Source: Sphingobacterium bovisgrunnientis (GTDB lineage Bacteria; Bacteroidota; Bacteroidia; Sphingobacteriales; Sphingobacteriaceae). From it: a stretch of 64,000 nucleotides of DNA. The stretch spans positions 280,493-344,492 of the forward strand of contig NZ_WUQY01000001.1 of assembly GCF_009829085.1 (NCBI RefSeq), read 5' to 3'. The notes below the pieces were generated by a model, which did not search any database, was not told where the DNA came from, and saw nothing but the letters and a program-made list of their open reading frames with translations. The number at the start of each line of letters is the position of its first letter. The stretch's first letter is position 1. Shown here piece by piece: positions 25,686 through 34,877 of this stretch. A program made the position numbers and the translations under genes.

Positions 25686-26026
25686 AAGTAGACTTTATAA
25701 ATAAATTTTTCGTAGATATACGGTTAAAGTTTGGTCGTAACCTGTCCACACTTAGCAAAAATCAATCCAATTACCTTTAACTCGCTTATGAATACGAATA
25801 AATTCAGAGGATATTGCGGTAAATACCTATAATTAGGTATTACTGTGGGCTTAAAAAAAACAATTAAGTTTAATTGTGTCCAATAGTTCTTTTATTATGG
25901 TTTTTAAGCTTGTAATTTAGAGTAAAGATCTAATGGTATTTTTCTTAATTTAATTTCTAAATATCTATAAAATTTTAAATAGATGTCAAAAAGGGTTAAA
26001 ATTGGTACTTTGGAATAATAAATTAT
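25686..26026. other. Intergenic region upstream of the signalling operon
   Basis: About 340 bp without a supported gene. It lies between the start of the kinase operon and the terminator of tRNA-Lys copy 2. I see one short inverted repeat (ACAATTAA/TTTAATTGT near 25859-25877) and no convincing TAnnTTTG promoter. A 65-codon minus-strand frame that runs through the tRNA is not a gene. Confidence 0.5.
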
Positions 26027-26056
26027 AAAAAAAAGCCCAATCTTTGGATTGAGCTT
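26027..26056 (-). terminator. Intrinsic terminator of tRNA-Lys copy 2
   Basis: On the minus strand AAGCTCAATC/GATTGGGCTT forms ten pairs around a CAAA loop, followed by a T-run. It is nearly identical to the terminator of tRNA-Lys copy 1. Confidence 0.85.
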
Positions 26057-26065
26057 CGTGTTTTG

Positions 26066-26138
26066 TGATCCCGCTGGGATTCGAACCCAGGACCCATACA
26101 TTAAAAGTGTATTGCTCTACCAGCTGAGCTACGGAATC
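26066..26138 (-). tRNA. tRNA-Lys, anticodon TTT, copy 2
   Basis: Identical over 73 nt to the gene at 15361-15433, with the same anticodon loop CTTTTAA. The similarity continues into the promoter and terminator but not into the sequence beyond, so the duplicated unit is the whole tRNA transcription unit. Confidence 0.95.
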
Positions 26139-26178
26139 CTATTTCGTAATGAAATACCCTTCGTTGTTTGAAGTGATG

Positions 26179-26208
26179 CAAAGGTAGAAAAAACTATTGC
26201 ACATGCAA
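26179..26208 (-). promoter_or_regulatory. Promoter of tRNA-Lys copy 2
   Basis: On the minus strand TTG (26206-26208) and TACCTTTG (26179-26186) are 19 nt apart, as at copy 1. The tract between promoter and tRNA (CATCACTTCAAACAACGAAGG) is conserved as well. Confidence 0.75.
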
Positions 26209-26287
26209 AATTTTACTTCAAAATATTTTAATAAATTTAATAACTCTTTGTTTTACAGATTGAAAAAATATGTTCTTAATTAAAGGT

Positions 26288-27166
26288 CTAAAGCTGTTTT
26301 AAATGATTCTGTCTCTTTGCACGAATCATTCTGTCTGCCCCGTTAATATCTTTAAATATTTCCACTGTTTCAAATCCTTTTTTGTGCAGTAAGTCCGCAG
26401 TCTCTTGACTTAAATATTGATTAATCTCAAAATATAAGGTTCCGTCAGGTTGCAAATGATACAGTGCAAAATCAGCGATATAGTCGTAAAAAATTAGGGG
26501 AGCCGATTCTTCTACAAATAGCGCGGAGTGTGGCTCGTGATTTAATACATTTGCGTGCATATGCTGTTTCTCAAGTGGCGTAATATATGGTGGATTGCTT
26601 ACGATAATATCAAAACCTTGTGTCTCAGCGAACATGAATTCCCATTCTAAAATATCAGCCAAAATAAATTGAACGTTCTGATGGAGACGTGAGTTGTTTC
26701 GTTTTGCTACTTCAATGGCCTCCGCGGAAATGTCGACAGCCCATACATTACTTTTGTTGAGATGTTTTTGTAGGGTGATGGGAATACATCCTGTTCCAGT
26801 CCCGATATCAATAACTTTTAATTTCGCTTGTTTAATATGATCTTGTAGTATTAGATGAACCAACTCTTCGGTTTCAGGCCTTGGAATCAATGTGCTTTCA
26901 TTTACTTCAAATTTTAAACCATAAAAATCGGCTTTACCCAGTATATGTTGCAATGGTTTTCCATTCATGAGATCTTGAAGGATAGAATATATCTGTGCAG
27001 TGTAATTATCAGCAGGATTTGATTTTTCTATTAAATATTTCCCCGAACTCACAGCAGCAATGTCTTCTATCACCATTAAAAATAATGTTTTGATTTCGTC
27101 CGCATCGTAAACCGGTGCAAGCTTTTGCTGAAAAAGAATCTCAAAATCTTTCCAAGTAGTTCCCAT
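26288..27166 (-). CDS. prmC: Release factor glutamine methyltransferase
   Basis: PrmC methylates the glutamine of the GGQ motif in release factors RF1 and RF2, using SAM. The 292-aa protein has the N-terminal helical domain, the SAM-binding strand VIDIGTGTGCIPIT near residues 115-130 and the substrate-glutamine motif NPPY near 190. Length and order are those of the family. It diverges from ribD, with 66 bp between the start codons. Confidence 0.93.
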   Translation of the reverse strand: MGTTWKDFEILFQQKLAPVYDADEIKTLFLMVIEDIAAVSSGKYLIEKSNPADNYTAQIYSILQDLMNGKPLQHILGKADFYGLKFEVNESTLIPRPETEELVHLILQDHIKQAKLKVIDIGTGTGCIPITLQKHLNKSNVWAVDISAEAIEVAKRNNSRLHQNVQFILADILEWEFMFAETQGFDIIVSNPPYITPLEKQHMHANVLNHEPHSALFVEESAPLIFYDYIADFALYHLQPDGTLYFEINQYLSQETADLLHKKGFETVEIFKDINGADRMIRAKRQNHLKQL

Positions 27167-27232
27167 TTCACAAAATTACAATATTATGCAGGGCTTTTCT
27201 TTTAAAATATGGCAAAATGCTAAGTTTGTATT

Positions 27233-28288
27233 ATGCAAAAAGAGGAAAAGTATATCAAACGATGTTTGGAATTGGCAGTTTTGGGTGCGGGGACTGTAAG
27301 TCCAAATCCTATGGTTGGGGCGGTGATTGTGTGTGATAATAAAATCATAGGAGAGGGATATACTTCACCTTATGGTGGTGCGCATGCAGAAGTCAACGCT
27401 GTTCAAAATGCGATTATCTGTTTGGGTGAATCAGAAGCGAAACAACTTTTTAAAAAATCTACTATCTATGTTTCCTTAGAACCTTGTGCGCACCATGGTA
27501 AAACGCCTCCTTGTGCAGATATGTTGGTTTCGTATCAGTTTCAAAAAGTTGTGGTTGGTTGTCTTGATCCATTTGCAAAGGTTAATGGTCTTGGTATTCA
27601 GAAATTAACTAACGCAGGAATTGAGGTTGTTGTGGGCGTCTTGGAAAAAGAATGTAAATTTATAAACCGTCGATTTTTTACGCGTATAAGTCAATATAGG
27701 CCATACGTGATTTTGAAATGGGCAGAAACGCAAAATGGTTTCTTTGCTCCACCTGATACAACACAAAAATGGATTTCGAATGCTGCGTGTAAACAGTTGG
27801 TTCACAAATGGCGTTCGGAAGAAGATGCTATTTTAGTAGGTACGCGAACGGCTTTAGTTGATAATCCCGAATTAACCAATAGATTGTGGTCAGGAAAATC
27901 GCCAAAACGTGTCCTAATTGATAAATCCTTAGCTGTTCCAACTGATTCAAATTTATTTTTATCCACAGAATCAGACTTAATAATTTTCAATTCCATCAAA
28001 ACCGATTGGAATGGTCATCTAAAATATATTGAGCTCGAAAATTTTGATTTATACCTTCCGCAAAATATCTTATACCAACTTTATCTTATGGATGTGCAAT
28101 CCATTATTATAGAAGGAGGGGCGAAGACTATTCAACAATTTGTAGACGCTGGACTGTGGGATGAAGCACGTGTATTTGTTGGTAATTCATCGTGGGAGAA
28201 TGGCGTGCAATCTCCTGTTTTAAGATCTACAGCAACAGAAAAACAATTGGTTGGTGATAATGAATTAAATATTTATTATAAAAATTAA
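27233..28288 (+). CDS. ribD: Riboflavin biosynthesis deaminase/reductase
   Basis: A 351-aa bifunctional enzyme for the second and third steps of riboflavin synthesis. The N-terminal deaminase has the zinc site: HAE near residue 52 and PCAHHGKTPPC near 87-97. The C-terminal reductase starts near residue 150 (RPYVILKWAETQNG) and has the substrate loop LVGTRTALVDNPELT and a GGAKTIQQF segment. Both halves look intact. It is followed after 22 bp by the broken DUF2851 gene on the same strand. Confidence 0.93.
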   Translation: MQKEEKYIKRCLELAVLGAGTVSPNPMVGAVIVCDNKIIGEGYTSPYGGAHAEVNAVQNAIICLGESEAKQLFKKSTIYVSLEPCAHHGKTPPCADMLVSYQFQKVVVGCLDPFAKVNGLGIQKLTNAGIEVVVGVLEKECKFINRRFFTRISQYRPYVILKWAETQNGFFAPPDTTQKWISNAACKQLVHKWRSEEDAILVGTRTALVDNPELTNRLWSGKSPKRVLIDKSLAVPTDSNLFLSTESDLIIFNSIKTDWNGHLKYIELENFDLYLPQNILYQLYLMDVQSIIIEGGAKTIQQFVDAGLWDEARVFVGNSSWENGVQSPVLRSTATEKQLVGDNELNIYYKN

Positions 28289-28310
28289 TTTTATTTCGTT
28301 AATTTTCAGA

Positions 28311-29590
28311 ATGAAGTGGCCTGAGAAATTGCTTCATTTTATATGGCGCTATAAATTAATTAACCAATCCAACCTTCGTACTACACAGGGTGAAGCTCTG
28401 CGTGTGCTTGATTTTGGACAATATAATACAAATGCAGGAGCTGATTTTGAATTTGCCAAAATTGAAATCAATGGTCGAATTTGGGTGGGAAATGTGGAGT
28501 TGCATGTTAGCTCATTGGATTGGAAATTTCATCAACATCATTTAGATCCCCGTTACAACTCTTACACGTTGTATGGGAAAATTATGAACAGAGTGGAGCG
28601 ATTCGATTAGATAACACTAATATCCCCACTTTAGTGCTTAAAAATTATGTAGACAATGCTTTGTTAGAAAAATACCATCAATTGATGAGTAATGAACAGT
28701 GGATATCATGTGAAAATCAATTGCATAAAGTTCCGGAATTAACGATTTCAAATTGGTTGGACAGATTGATAATTGAACGCCTAGAATCTAAAATGGAAAT
28801 AGTGACTTCGTGGGCTCAACTAACAGGATATGATTGGGAGAAAGTGCAATTGATAGCCATATCTAAAGCATTTGGGATGAAGGTAAATTCAGATGCGTTT
28901 GAGAAATTAATGCTCCAATTGAATACTAATCTGTTGTACAAATACGCTAATGATCCATTCAAACTAGAAGCTCTATTGTTTGGATTGTCAGGATTTTTGT
29001 CTAGCAAAAATTTAGATGATGCATATGCTAAAGATCTTTGGGAGGAATTTGGATATTTAAAGCATATGCATGGTTTAGGTAGCCAATCACTCGTCGAGTG
29101 GAAATTTTTGCGAATGCGTCCTTATAATTTTCCTACATATCGTATGGCGCAATTATGCGGCTTGCTAAATAAACGGATTCAATGGTTTGAATTTATAAAA
29201 ACAAGCGCATTGCAGGAGGTTATTGAAGATTTGGAAGCTATTTGTACATCTGGATATTGGCGAGATCATTTTCATTTCCATAAAATATCAAAACCACATG
29301 ATACTCGATTAACTTCTGATTTTATACAGCATATAGTCTTAAATGCTTTTATACCCATATTATTTACGTACGGAAAATATATTGGCCGAGAAGATTTACA
29401 ACAAAAGGCCTTGGAATGGTTACATAATTTGAAAGTTGAGAAAAATAATATTGTTGCTGGGTTCAAGGAAAGAGCAATAGAAGCTAAAACTGCAGGCGAG
29501 TCCCAAGCATTACTGCAGCTATTCCGCCATTATTGTGCAGGAAAGAAATGTCTCGATTGCGCAATAGGTTACTGTGTGCTTAGTCGTTAA
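28311..29590 (+). pseudogene. DUF2851 family protein, frameshifted
   Basis: The frame opening at 28311 (MKWPEKLLHFIWRYKLI) carries the N-terminal part of DUF2851 through NVELHVSSLDWKFHQHH and breaks at 28610. The remainder, from LHVVWENYEQSG near 28556 to the C-terminal Cys-rich tail (HYCAGKKCLDC) at 29590, is in another frame. The break lies near 28560-28575. DUF2851 proteins of about 420 aa are widespread in Bacteroidota and have no known function. The gene is either inactivated by a small deletion or broken by a sequence error. Confidence 0.85.
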
Positions 29591-30240
29591 GTTGTTTTAA
29601 GTATTTCTGCTATTTCATGAAATCCTTTTTTTGCAGCGTAATGAGCTGCAGTATCTCCTGTGTCACTTACTACACTGATATCAGCCCCTTGTTCTAATAG
29701 AATAATAATCAAATCAATATTTCCATGTTGCGCAGCATAATGTAATGGAGTAAGTCCTCCATATTGTCGAACATTCACCTCAGCTCCAGCTTCAATTAGA
29801 AGCTTGCCTATGTCGCTATTATTATTGCTCAATGCAGCATGTAAAGGGTATACTTGATATCCATTTTGAGAGGGAATATTTGGATCAGCTTTATGGGTAA
29901 GTAAAAATCGCACAATATCCTCTTTGTTGAAATGTGTAGCAATTCCTAATGCAGTGAATCCATGAGTGGACAATTCTTCAACAATATCCTGTTTATGTTC
30001 AACCATCATTTGTATATGTTGAAGCAAACCTGTCGCACAGGCCTCATGTATCGTAATACTTGTGGTGTATTTGAGTATAACTTGAATTATTTGAGGCTTA
30101 TTGTAATAGCACGCAAGTAACAATGGAGAAATATCATGACTTGTTCTCTCTTTTAGAATATAAGGTTGGACACTTAAAAGATGTTCTAAATCCAAATGAT
30201 TGCCAGTCTCTATGTATTGTTCAAGAATTGATAAGCTCAT
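29587..30240 (-). CDS. Ankyrin-repeat protein
   Basis: A 217-aa protein made almost wholly of ankyrin repeats: helix-turn-helix units with the TPLHYAAQHGN consensus are clearest at the C-terminus (GLTPLHYAAQHGNIDLIIILLEQGADI), with about five repeats in total. No signal peptide is seen when translation begins at the ATG at 30240 (MSLSILEQYIETG). The frame is open for 31 more codons upstream, but those are AT-rich and hydrophobic without a family match. Partner unknown. It overlaps the last four bases of the convergent DUF2851 gene. Confidence 0.8.
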   Translation of the reverse strand: MSLSILEQYIETGNHLDLEHLLSVQPYILKERTSHDISPLLLACYYNKPQIIQVILKYTTSITIHEACATGLLQHIQMMVEHKQDIVEELSTHGFTALGIATHFNKEDIVRFLLTHKADPNIPSQNGYQVYPLHAALSNNNSDIGKLLIEAGAEVNVRQYGGLTPLHYAAQHGNIDLIIILLEQGADISVVSDTGDTAAHYAAKKGFHEIAEILKTT

Positions 30241-30538
30241 TATTACATGTTTAATAGTTCTAAGTAAATAAAAATTATCAAAAAAATTGAAATTGTGGAT
30301 AATTTTCAGAATGTTTATTAATAAAATATTCATTAACTAAATCTCTAAGAAAATTTTTTTAATAAAAAGTTATTTATAGTTGTGCGGTCGGTTGTTTAAG
30401 TGGATGACTTTTGTAGATTTATAACTACAAATTTATATCAATCCTTTATTAATTAATAATTTTCCCTTGTAGTTAACAAAGCTCTTGCTACTTTTGTTAT
30501 GCCCTCCCCAAGGGCATGTTTTTCATAGGTAGATGTAG
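30241..30538 (+). ncRNA. Candidate small RNA upstream of ubiX
   Basis: No gene is encoded in the 345 bp between the divergent ankyrin gene and ubiX, yet the stretch ends in a strong plus-strand terminator. Several stems can be drawn upstream of it: TAACTACAA with TTGTAGTTA (near 30430 and 30468), AACAAAG with CTTTTGTT, and ATGCCCT with AGGGCAT around a C-rich loop (30499-30516). A weak promoter (GACTTTTG near 30404) would give an RNA of about 150 nt. The 5' end is not defined, and a 5' leader for ubiX is the alternative. Confidence 0.4.
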
Positions 30539-30569
30539 GGGTCGAATATTTCTTATTCGACCCTTTTTT
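30539..30569 (+). terminator. Orphan intrinsic terminator before ubiX
   Basis: GGGTCGAATA/TATTCGACCC forms ten perfect pairs around a 5-nt loop, followed by six T on the plus strand. The gene to the left runs on the minus strand, so no plus-strand gene precedes it. It lies 17 bp before the ubiX start codon. Confidence 0.85.
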
Positions 30570-30585
30570 ATTTAGCTTTGTTTTT

Positions 30586-31155
30586 ATGAGTAAAAGGAAG
30601 ATAGTAGTTGCTATAACTGGCGCGTCAGGATCCATATATGCAAAAGTGTTATTGGAAAAATTAGCATTAATTAAAACAGATCAACTAGCAGATGTAGGGG
30701 TAGTGATGTCTGATAATGCAAAATATGTGTGGAGGTATGAGCTTGGTGATGAATCTTACAATAATTTTGATTTTTCATTTTATTCCAAAAATGATTTTAT
30801 GGCGCCTTTTGCTTCGGGATCAGCGCAATACGATAGTATGATTGTCTGCCCATGTTCAATGGGAACATTAGCTCGTATTGCAACTGGAACTTCATCAGAC
30901 TTAACTACGCGTGCAGCAGATGTAATATTGAAAGAACGCCGTAAATTAGTATTGGTTACGCGCGAAACTCCACTTAACTTAATCCATATAAACAATATGG
31001 CTGCAGTGACACAGGCGGGAGGGATTATTTGTCCAGCATCTCCCTCATTTTACAGCTTACCGCAGTCTATGGAGGATGTAGCGGCGACCGTTGTTGATCG
31101 TGTATTATCACTGATAGATCTAAAAATTGATACCTATCGTTGGGGCGATAAATAA
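30586..31155 (+). CDS. ubiX: Flavin prenyltransferase UbiX
   Basis: UbiX prenylates reduced FMN to make the prenyl-FMN cofactor of UbiD decarboxylases. The 189-aa protein has the flavin-binding start VVAITGASGSIYAKVLLEKL, the active-site CPCSMGTLARIATGTSSDLTTRA region and LVLVTRETPLNLIHINNM. Length is standard. The ATG follows a strong terminator by 17 bp, so expression depends either on readthrough or on a promoter inside the terminator region. Confidence 0.93.
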   Translation: MSKRKIVVAITGASGSIYAKVLLEKLALIKTDQLADVGVVMSDNAKYVWRYELGDESYNNFDFSFYSKNDFMAPFASGSAQYDSMIVCPCSMGTLARIATGTSSDLTTRAADVILKERRKLVLVTRETPLNLIHINNMAAVTQAGGIICPASPSFYSLPQSMEDVAATVVDRVLSLIDLKIDTYRWGDK

Positions 31156-31347
31156 CGTATGCCATTGAAAATCCTTCTTTATGTAAAAGCATTTTTGCGT
31201 ACATTTGTCTTTTAATGAAAAAACACAAAAATATAGTCTATTTATGCGTCAACTTATATGCGATTTATATGGACATACTATGTAATATTTTGTGTATTCT
31301 ACAACATTTAGAATTTCAAATCCCTTTTTTTTCCAAGAATTAATCCA

Positions 31348-32613
31348 ATGAGTACATTCCTAATTACTTCTGCCAATTTGATTTCGCCAGGTCATACTTT
31401 AGACGGTCAAAAAGTCGATATTTTAATTAAAGATGGAGTAATTGCAGATATAGCAAGTAAAATAACGGCAGAAAAAAATGTTCAAACCATCGATGTTGAT
31501 GGATCTACAGTGAGTGCGGGTTTCTTTGATTTGAATGTAAATATTGGTGAACCGGGCTACGAAACTAAAGAGGATGTAGCAACAGGAACTGCAGCTGCGG
31601 CAGCGGGTGGTTTTACGGGTATAGCTGTTCATCCGAATACAAATCCTTCCATTCAGAGTAGAGCTGAAGTTTCTCTTTTGGTGAATGCTGCGAAAGGAAA
31701 TCTGGTAGATGTGCATCCAATTGGTGCGATTTCCAAAAAGCGCGAAGGCAATGAATTGGCTGAGTTGTATGATATGAAAATCAACGGTGCGTTGGCTTTT
31801 TGTGATGGAAATAGAAGTGTTCAACAAGCTGGTTTGATGGGAAGAGCCTTATTATATTCAAAAGGATTTGAGGGGTTGATTATTTCATTTGCACAGGATG
31901 AATCCATTGCTGGAGGAAATCAAATGAATGAAGGGATAATGAGTACATATTTGGGTATGAAAGGTATTCCAAATTTGGCTGAATCGTTAATGGTATCGCG
32001 TGATTTGTACTTAGCAGAATACAATGAAGCGCCTATCCACTTTACGACGATTTCTACAGCAGAATCTGTAGAATTAATCAAAAAAGCAAAAGCTAAAGGA
32101 TTAAAAGTTACTTGTGATGTTGCTGCGCATAATTTAGTCTTTACTGATGATGATGTGGTAGGATTTGATTCCAATTATAAGGTAAGTCCTCCTTTACGTA
32201 CCAAAAAGGATGTCAAAGCGTTATTGAAGGGATTGAAAGAGGGGGTAATTGATGCGGTAGTTTCTCAACATACGCCACAAGAAATAGAATTTAAAGACGT
32301 AGAATTTCAAATTGCAAAAAATGGTATCACAGGTTTACAAACGGTGTTGCCATTATTAATCAAAGCTGGCTTGTCTGATGAGCAAATTGTTGATAAATTA
32401 GTAATCGGTTCACGTAAAGTCGTAAGTTTGGATATACCTGTACTTGAAAAAGGTGCCGAAGCTAATTTAGTGGTATTCAATCGTAATGAAAAATGGACTT
32501 TTGATGAAAAATCAAACAAGTCTAAAGGTAAAAATAATCCATTATTCGGTTCCGAATTAGTGGGTAAAGTAAAATTGGTTGTAAATAATAACCAATTGAT
32601 TATAAATAATTAA
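31348..32613 (+). CDS. Dihydroorotase-like protein lacking metal ligands
   Basis: A 421-aa member of the dihydroorotase family by overall sequence (GFDSNYKVSPPLRTKKD, GITGLQTVLPLL, NEGIMSTYLGMKGIP). However the HxH metal motif after the first strand is Asn-Val-Asn (residues 63-65), the carboxylated-lysine/His region is replaced, and the DHAPH motif near residues 306-310 is SQHTPQ. Such metal-less paralogues are known: Pseudomonas PyrC' is inactive and supports aspartate transcarbamoylase. Catalysis is therefore unlikely; a structural role is inference. It heads an operon of six or seven genes. Confidence 0.85.
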   Translation: MSTFLITSANLISPGHTLDGQKVDILIKDGVIADIASKITAEKNVQTIDVDGSTVSAGFFDLNVNIGEPGYETKEDVATGTAAAAAGGFTGIAVHPNTNPSIQSRAEVSLLVNAAKGNLVDVHPIGAISKKREGNELAELYDMKINGALAFCDGNRSVQQAGLMGRALLYSKGFEGLIISFAQDESIAGGNQMNEGIMSTYLGMKGIPNLAESLMVSRDLYLAEYNEAPIHFTTISTAESVELIKKAKAKGLKVTCDVAAHNLVFTDDDVVGFDSNYKVSPPLRTKKDVKALLKGLKEGVIDAVVSQHTPQEIEFKDVEFQIAKNGITGLQTVLPLLIKAGLSDEQIVDKLVIGSRKVVSLDIPVLEKGAEANLVVFNRNEKWTFDEKSNKSKGKNNPLFGSELVGKVKLVVNNNQLIINN

Positions 32614-32617
32614 TACT

Positions 32618-33286
32618 ATGGATAATAAAGTAAAAAATGCGTTAGAAGCTGGTGTAGCGACTTATGCATCACTAGAAAATGTTGAAAGTGCTGAATTTCT
32701 TTCTGCATTAAAAACGACATTCGCGCTAGAAGCTCCTTTTATGACGAAAGTGGGAGCTATGGATACCGTATTTGATAATCACCAGTCATTTGAGGAATTA
32801 AGAGAATTATCTTTTGATTTGTTAATGATCAATTTCTTTGCAGAAGACGTACAGAAATTAGAAGAAGATTATTTGGATTCGGAAGAGTGGGAGCAAATAG
32901 AAGAGGATACTTTGGATCGTGGTACAGAATTGTTGAATGTTTTCTTGTATTTGAAAGAATGCGCGGATGATGAGATAGAAGTTGATTTGGATGATTATTT
33001 GAAAGAATTCTTATTGGTAGAAGAAGATGAATTCCAAGATGAGCACCGTATTTATGAAAAAGTAATTGCTAATCAAATATTGGTAGAATCGGATTATTCG
33101 GAAATTGCCAAAGTCGCGAAAACAGTTGGTCCCATGGAAGAATTGTATGAGCTATTTAATCCTGTTGTTTCTTTCTTCTACGAGCAAAATCCATCAGCTC
33201 AACAAATTGAAGAGTTTACTTCTCATGCTGAAAATAAAGCTTACGAAACAGCTCTTTATCAGGTAATCGTTAATTTCAACAAATAA
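32618..33286 (+). CDS. Acidic cytoplasmic protein, unknown function
   Basis: A 222-aa protein very rich in Asp and Glu (for example EEDYLDSEEWEQIEEDTLDRG), with no signal peptide or membrane segment and a mainly helical appearance. I do not recognise a domain. The start codon is 4 bp behind the dihydroorotase-like gene and the stop 3 bp before the DUF4199 gene, so it is translated as part of that operon. Proteins of this kind seem restricted to the Sphingobacteriaceae, from memory only. Confidence 0.75.
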   Translation: MDNKVKNALEAGVATYASLENVESAEFLSALKTTFALEAPFMTKVGAMDTVFDNHQSFEELRELSFDLLMINFFAEDVQKLEEDYLDSEEWEQIEEDTLDRGTELLNVFLYLKECADDEIEVDLDDYLKEFLLVEEDEFQDEHRIYEKVIANQILVESDYSEIAKVAKTVGPMEELYELFNPVVSFFYEQNPSAQQIEEFTSHAENKAYETALYQVIVNFNK

Positions 33287-33289
33287 AAA

Positions 33290-33895
33290 ATGGTTGAAGG
33301 AAAGTTTTCTGAAGCGGGCTTCAATGCCTCGTACAACAAAAAGGAAAGTATTAAGTATGGAATTATCCTCGGGATAATTTCATTTCTTTTAGGAATCATC
33401 GTGTTATTTGTAAGCCGCAATATGCAATCGTTTTGGATGTTGACTTCTATGTCATTCATTATCAATACGATTTTTTATATGATCGTGGCATTAGCATTTT
33501 CTTACACATTGCGCAAAAAGAATGGTGGATTTTGGAATTTTTCTATTGGATTGAAATCCATATTCTTAATGCTATTAGTATCTACGGTACTAGCAACTGT
33601 ATCTACTATGGTATACGTACATGTCATAAATCCTGGATTGCAAGAGGAAGTATTGCGCAATACTATCAATATCACGATAGAACAGCTTGAGACGAGCGGT
33701 GCACCAGATGATGTAATCGATTCGCGTGTTGCAGCATTAGAAGAACAAATGAATACGCTGGGGCAGATTACCATCAAAAATATTTTTAGAAGTTTGATGA
33801 TTTCAATTCTGATGCAGTTTGTTTTTTCATTAATACTTTCGGCCATTACGCGTAACGAAAAACTTTCGCAAGGTCAACCCGCAAATTTTAACTAA
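33290..33895 (+). CDS. DUF4199 membrane protein
   Basis: A 201-aa integral membrane protein with four hydrophobic segments (near residues 25-43, 50-68, 85-107 and 165-190) and a charged loop between segments 3 and 4. This layout and the NPGLQEEV...QMNTLG region fit DUF4199, a Bacteroidota family of unknown function that usually sits next to a GT2 glycosyltransferase, as it does here. A part in lipid-linked sugar handling can be suggested from context only. Confidence 0.8.
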   Translation: MVEGKFSEAGFNASYNKKESIKYGIILGIISFLLGIIVLFVSRNMQSFWMLTSMSFIINTIFYMIVALAFSYTLRKKNGGFWNFSIGLKSIFLMLLVSTVLATVSTMVYVHVINPGLQEEVLRNTINITIEQLETSGAPDDVIDSRVAALEEQMNTLGQITIKNIFRSLMISILMQFVFSLILSAITRNEKLSQGQPANFN

Positions 33896-33922
33896 ATCAT
33901 AGCCAAATAGGTACGATATAAA

Positions 33923-34873
33923 ATGGATATATCTGTAGTAATACCATTGTACAACGAAGAAGAATCACTGCCTGAATTAACAGACTGGATTCGTCGCGTC
34001 ATGCTTACGCATAATTTTTCTTACGAAATTATTCTAGTAGATGATGGAAGTAAAGACTCTTCTTGGAAGGTAATTATGGATTTGAAGAAAACCCATGAGC
34101 AAATTTCAGGAATCAAGTTCAGAAGAAATTACGGTAAATCTGCTGCGTTAAATGTGGGTTTTGCGGCTACGCAAGGTGATGTTATTATCACTATGGATGC
34201 GGATCTGCAAGATAGTCCAGACGAAATTCCAGAATTGTACGATAGAATTATGAATCAAGGAGCGGATTTGGTTTCGGGTTGGAAACAAAAGCGCTATGAT
34301 CCTTTGACGAAAACTATTCCTACCAAATTGTTTAATTCTGTAACGCGTAGTGTATCGGGAATTGATAATTTGCACGATTTTAATTGTGGGTTGAAAGCCT
34401 ACAAAAAGGATGTAGTGAAGAGTATAGAAGTTTATGGCGAAATGCATCGTTATATTCCTGTGATTGCAAAATGGGCTGGTTTTACAAATATCCAAGAGCA
34501 AGTAGTACAACATTATCCACGTAAATATGGTACGACCAAATTTGGTCCAGGGCGTTTCGTAAAAGGATTTTTGGACTTGATGTCTATATTTTTTGTCGGA
34601 AAATTTGGTAAGCGTCCAATGCACTTTTTCGGACCAGTAGGAGTGGTGAGCTTTTTAATTGGCTTCTTTATCACAATATACTTGATTTGCGAAAAATTGA
34701 TGAGTATTGCCAATGGTACAGATTATCGTAATGTGACGGATCAACCACTGTTTTTCTTGTCATTATTAGCAATTATGATCGGTACTCAACTCTTTCTGAC
34801 AGGCTTTATCGCTGAATTGCTGTCACGTAATAGTTCTGAAAGAAATAAATACCATATTGAACGCGTCATCTAA
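33923..34873 (+). CDS. Membrane GT2 glycosyltransferase (DPM1/GtrB-like)
   Basis: A 316-aa enzyme with an N-terminal GT-A domain (ISVVIPLYNEEESLPEL; DXD-like DADLQDSPDE near residues 92-101) and two C-terminal membrane segments (near 232-255 and 270-296). This is the layout of enzymes that move a sugar from a nucleotide onto polyprenyl phosphate. The sugar cannot be deduced. It follows DUF4199 by 27 bp and the next glycosyltransferase begins 4 bp after its stop. Confidence 0.9.
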   Translation: MDISVVIPLYNEEESLPELTDWIRRVMLTHNFSYEIILVDDGSKDSSWKVIMDLKKTHEQISGIKFRRNYGKSAALNVGFAATQGDVIITMDADLQDSPDEIPELYDRIMNQGADLVSGWKQKRYDPLTKTIPTKLFNSVTRSVSGIDNLHDFNCGLKAYKKDVVKSIEVYGEMHRYIPVIAKWAGFTNIQEQVVQHYPRKYGTTKFGPGRFVKGFLDLMSIFFVGKFGKRPMHFFGPVGVVSFLIGFFITIYLICEKLMSIANGTDYRNVTDQPLFFLSLLAIMIGTQLFLTGFIAELLSRNSSERNKYHIERVI

Positions 34874-34877
34874 AAAT

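Noticed and set aside
30400..30569. Naming the candidate RNA as 6S RNA
   Set aside because: A C-rich loop and long stems are suggestive, but I cannot fit the 6S central bubble with confidence, so no family name is given.
34148..34624. 158-codon minus-strand frame
   Set aside because: Antisense to the catalytic domain of the glycosyltransferase gene; no protein features.
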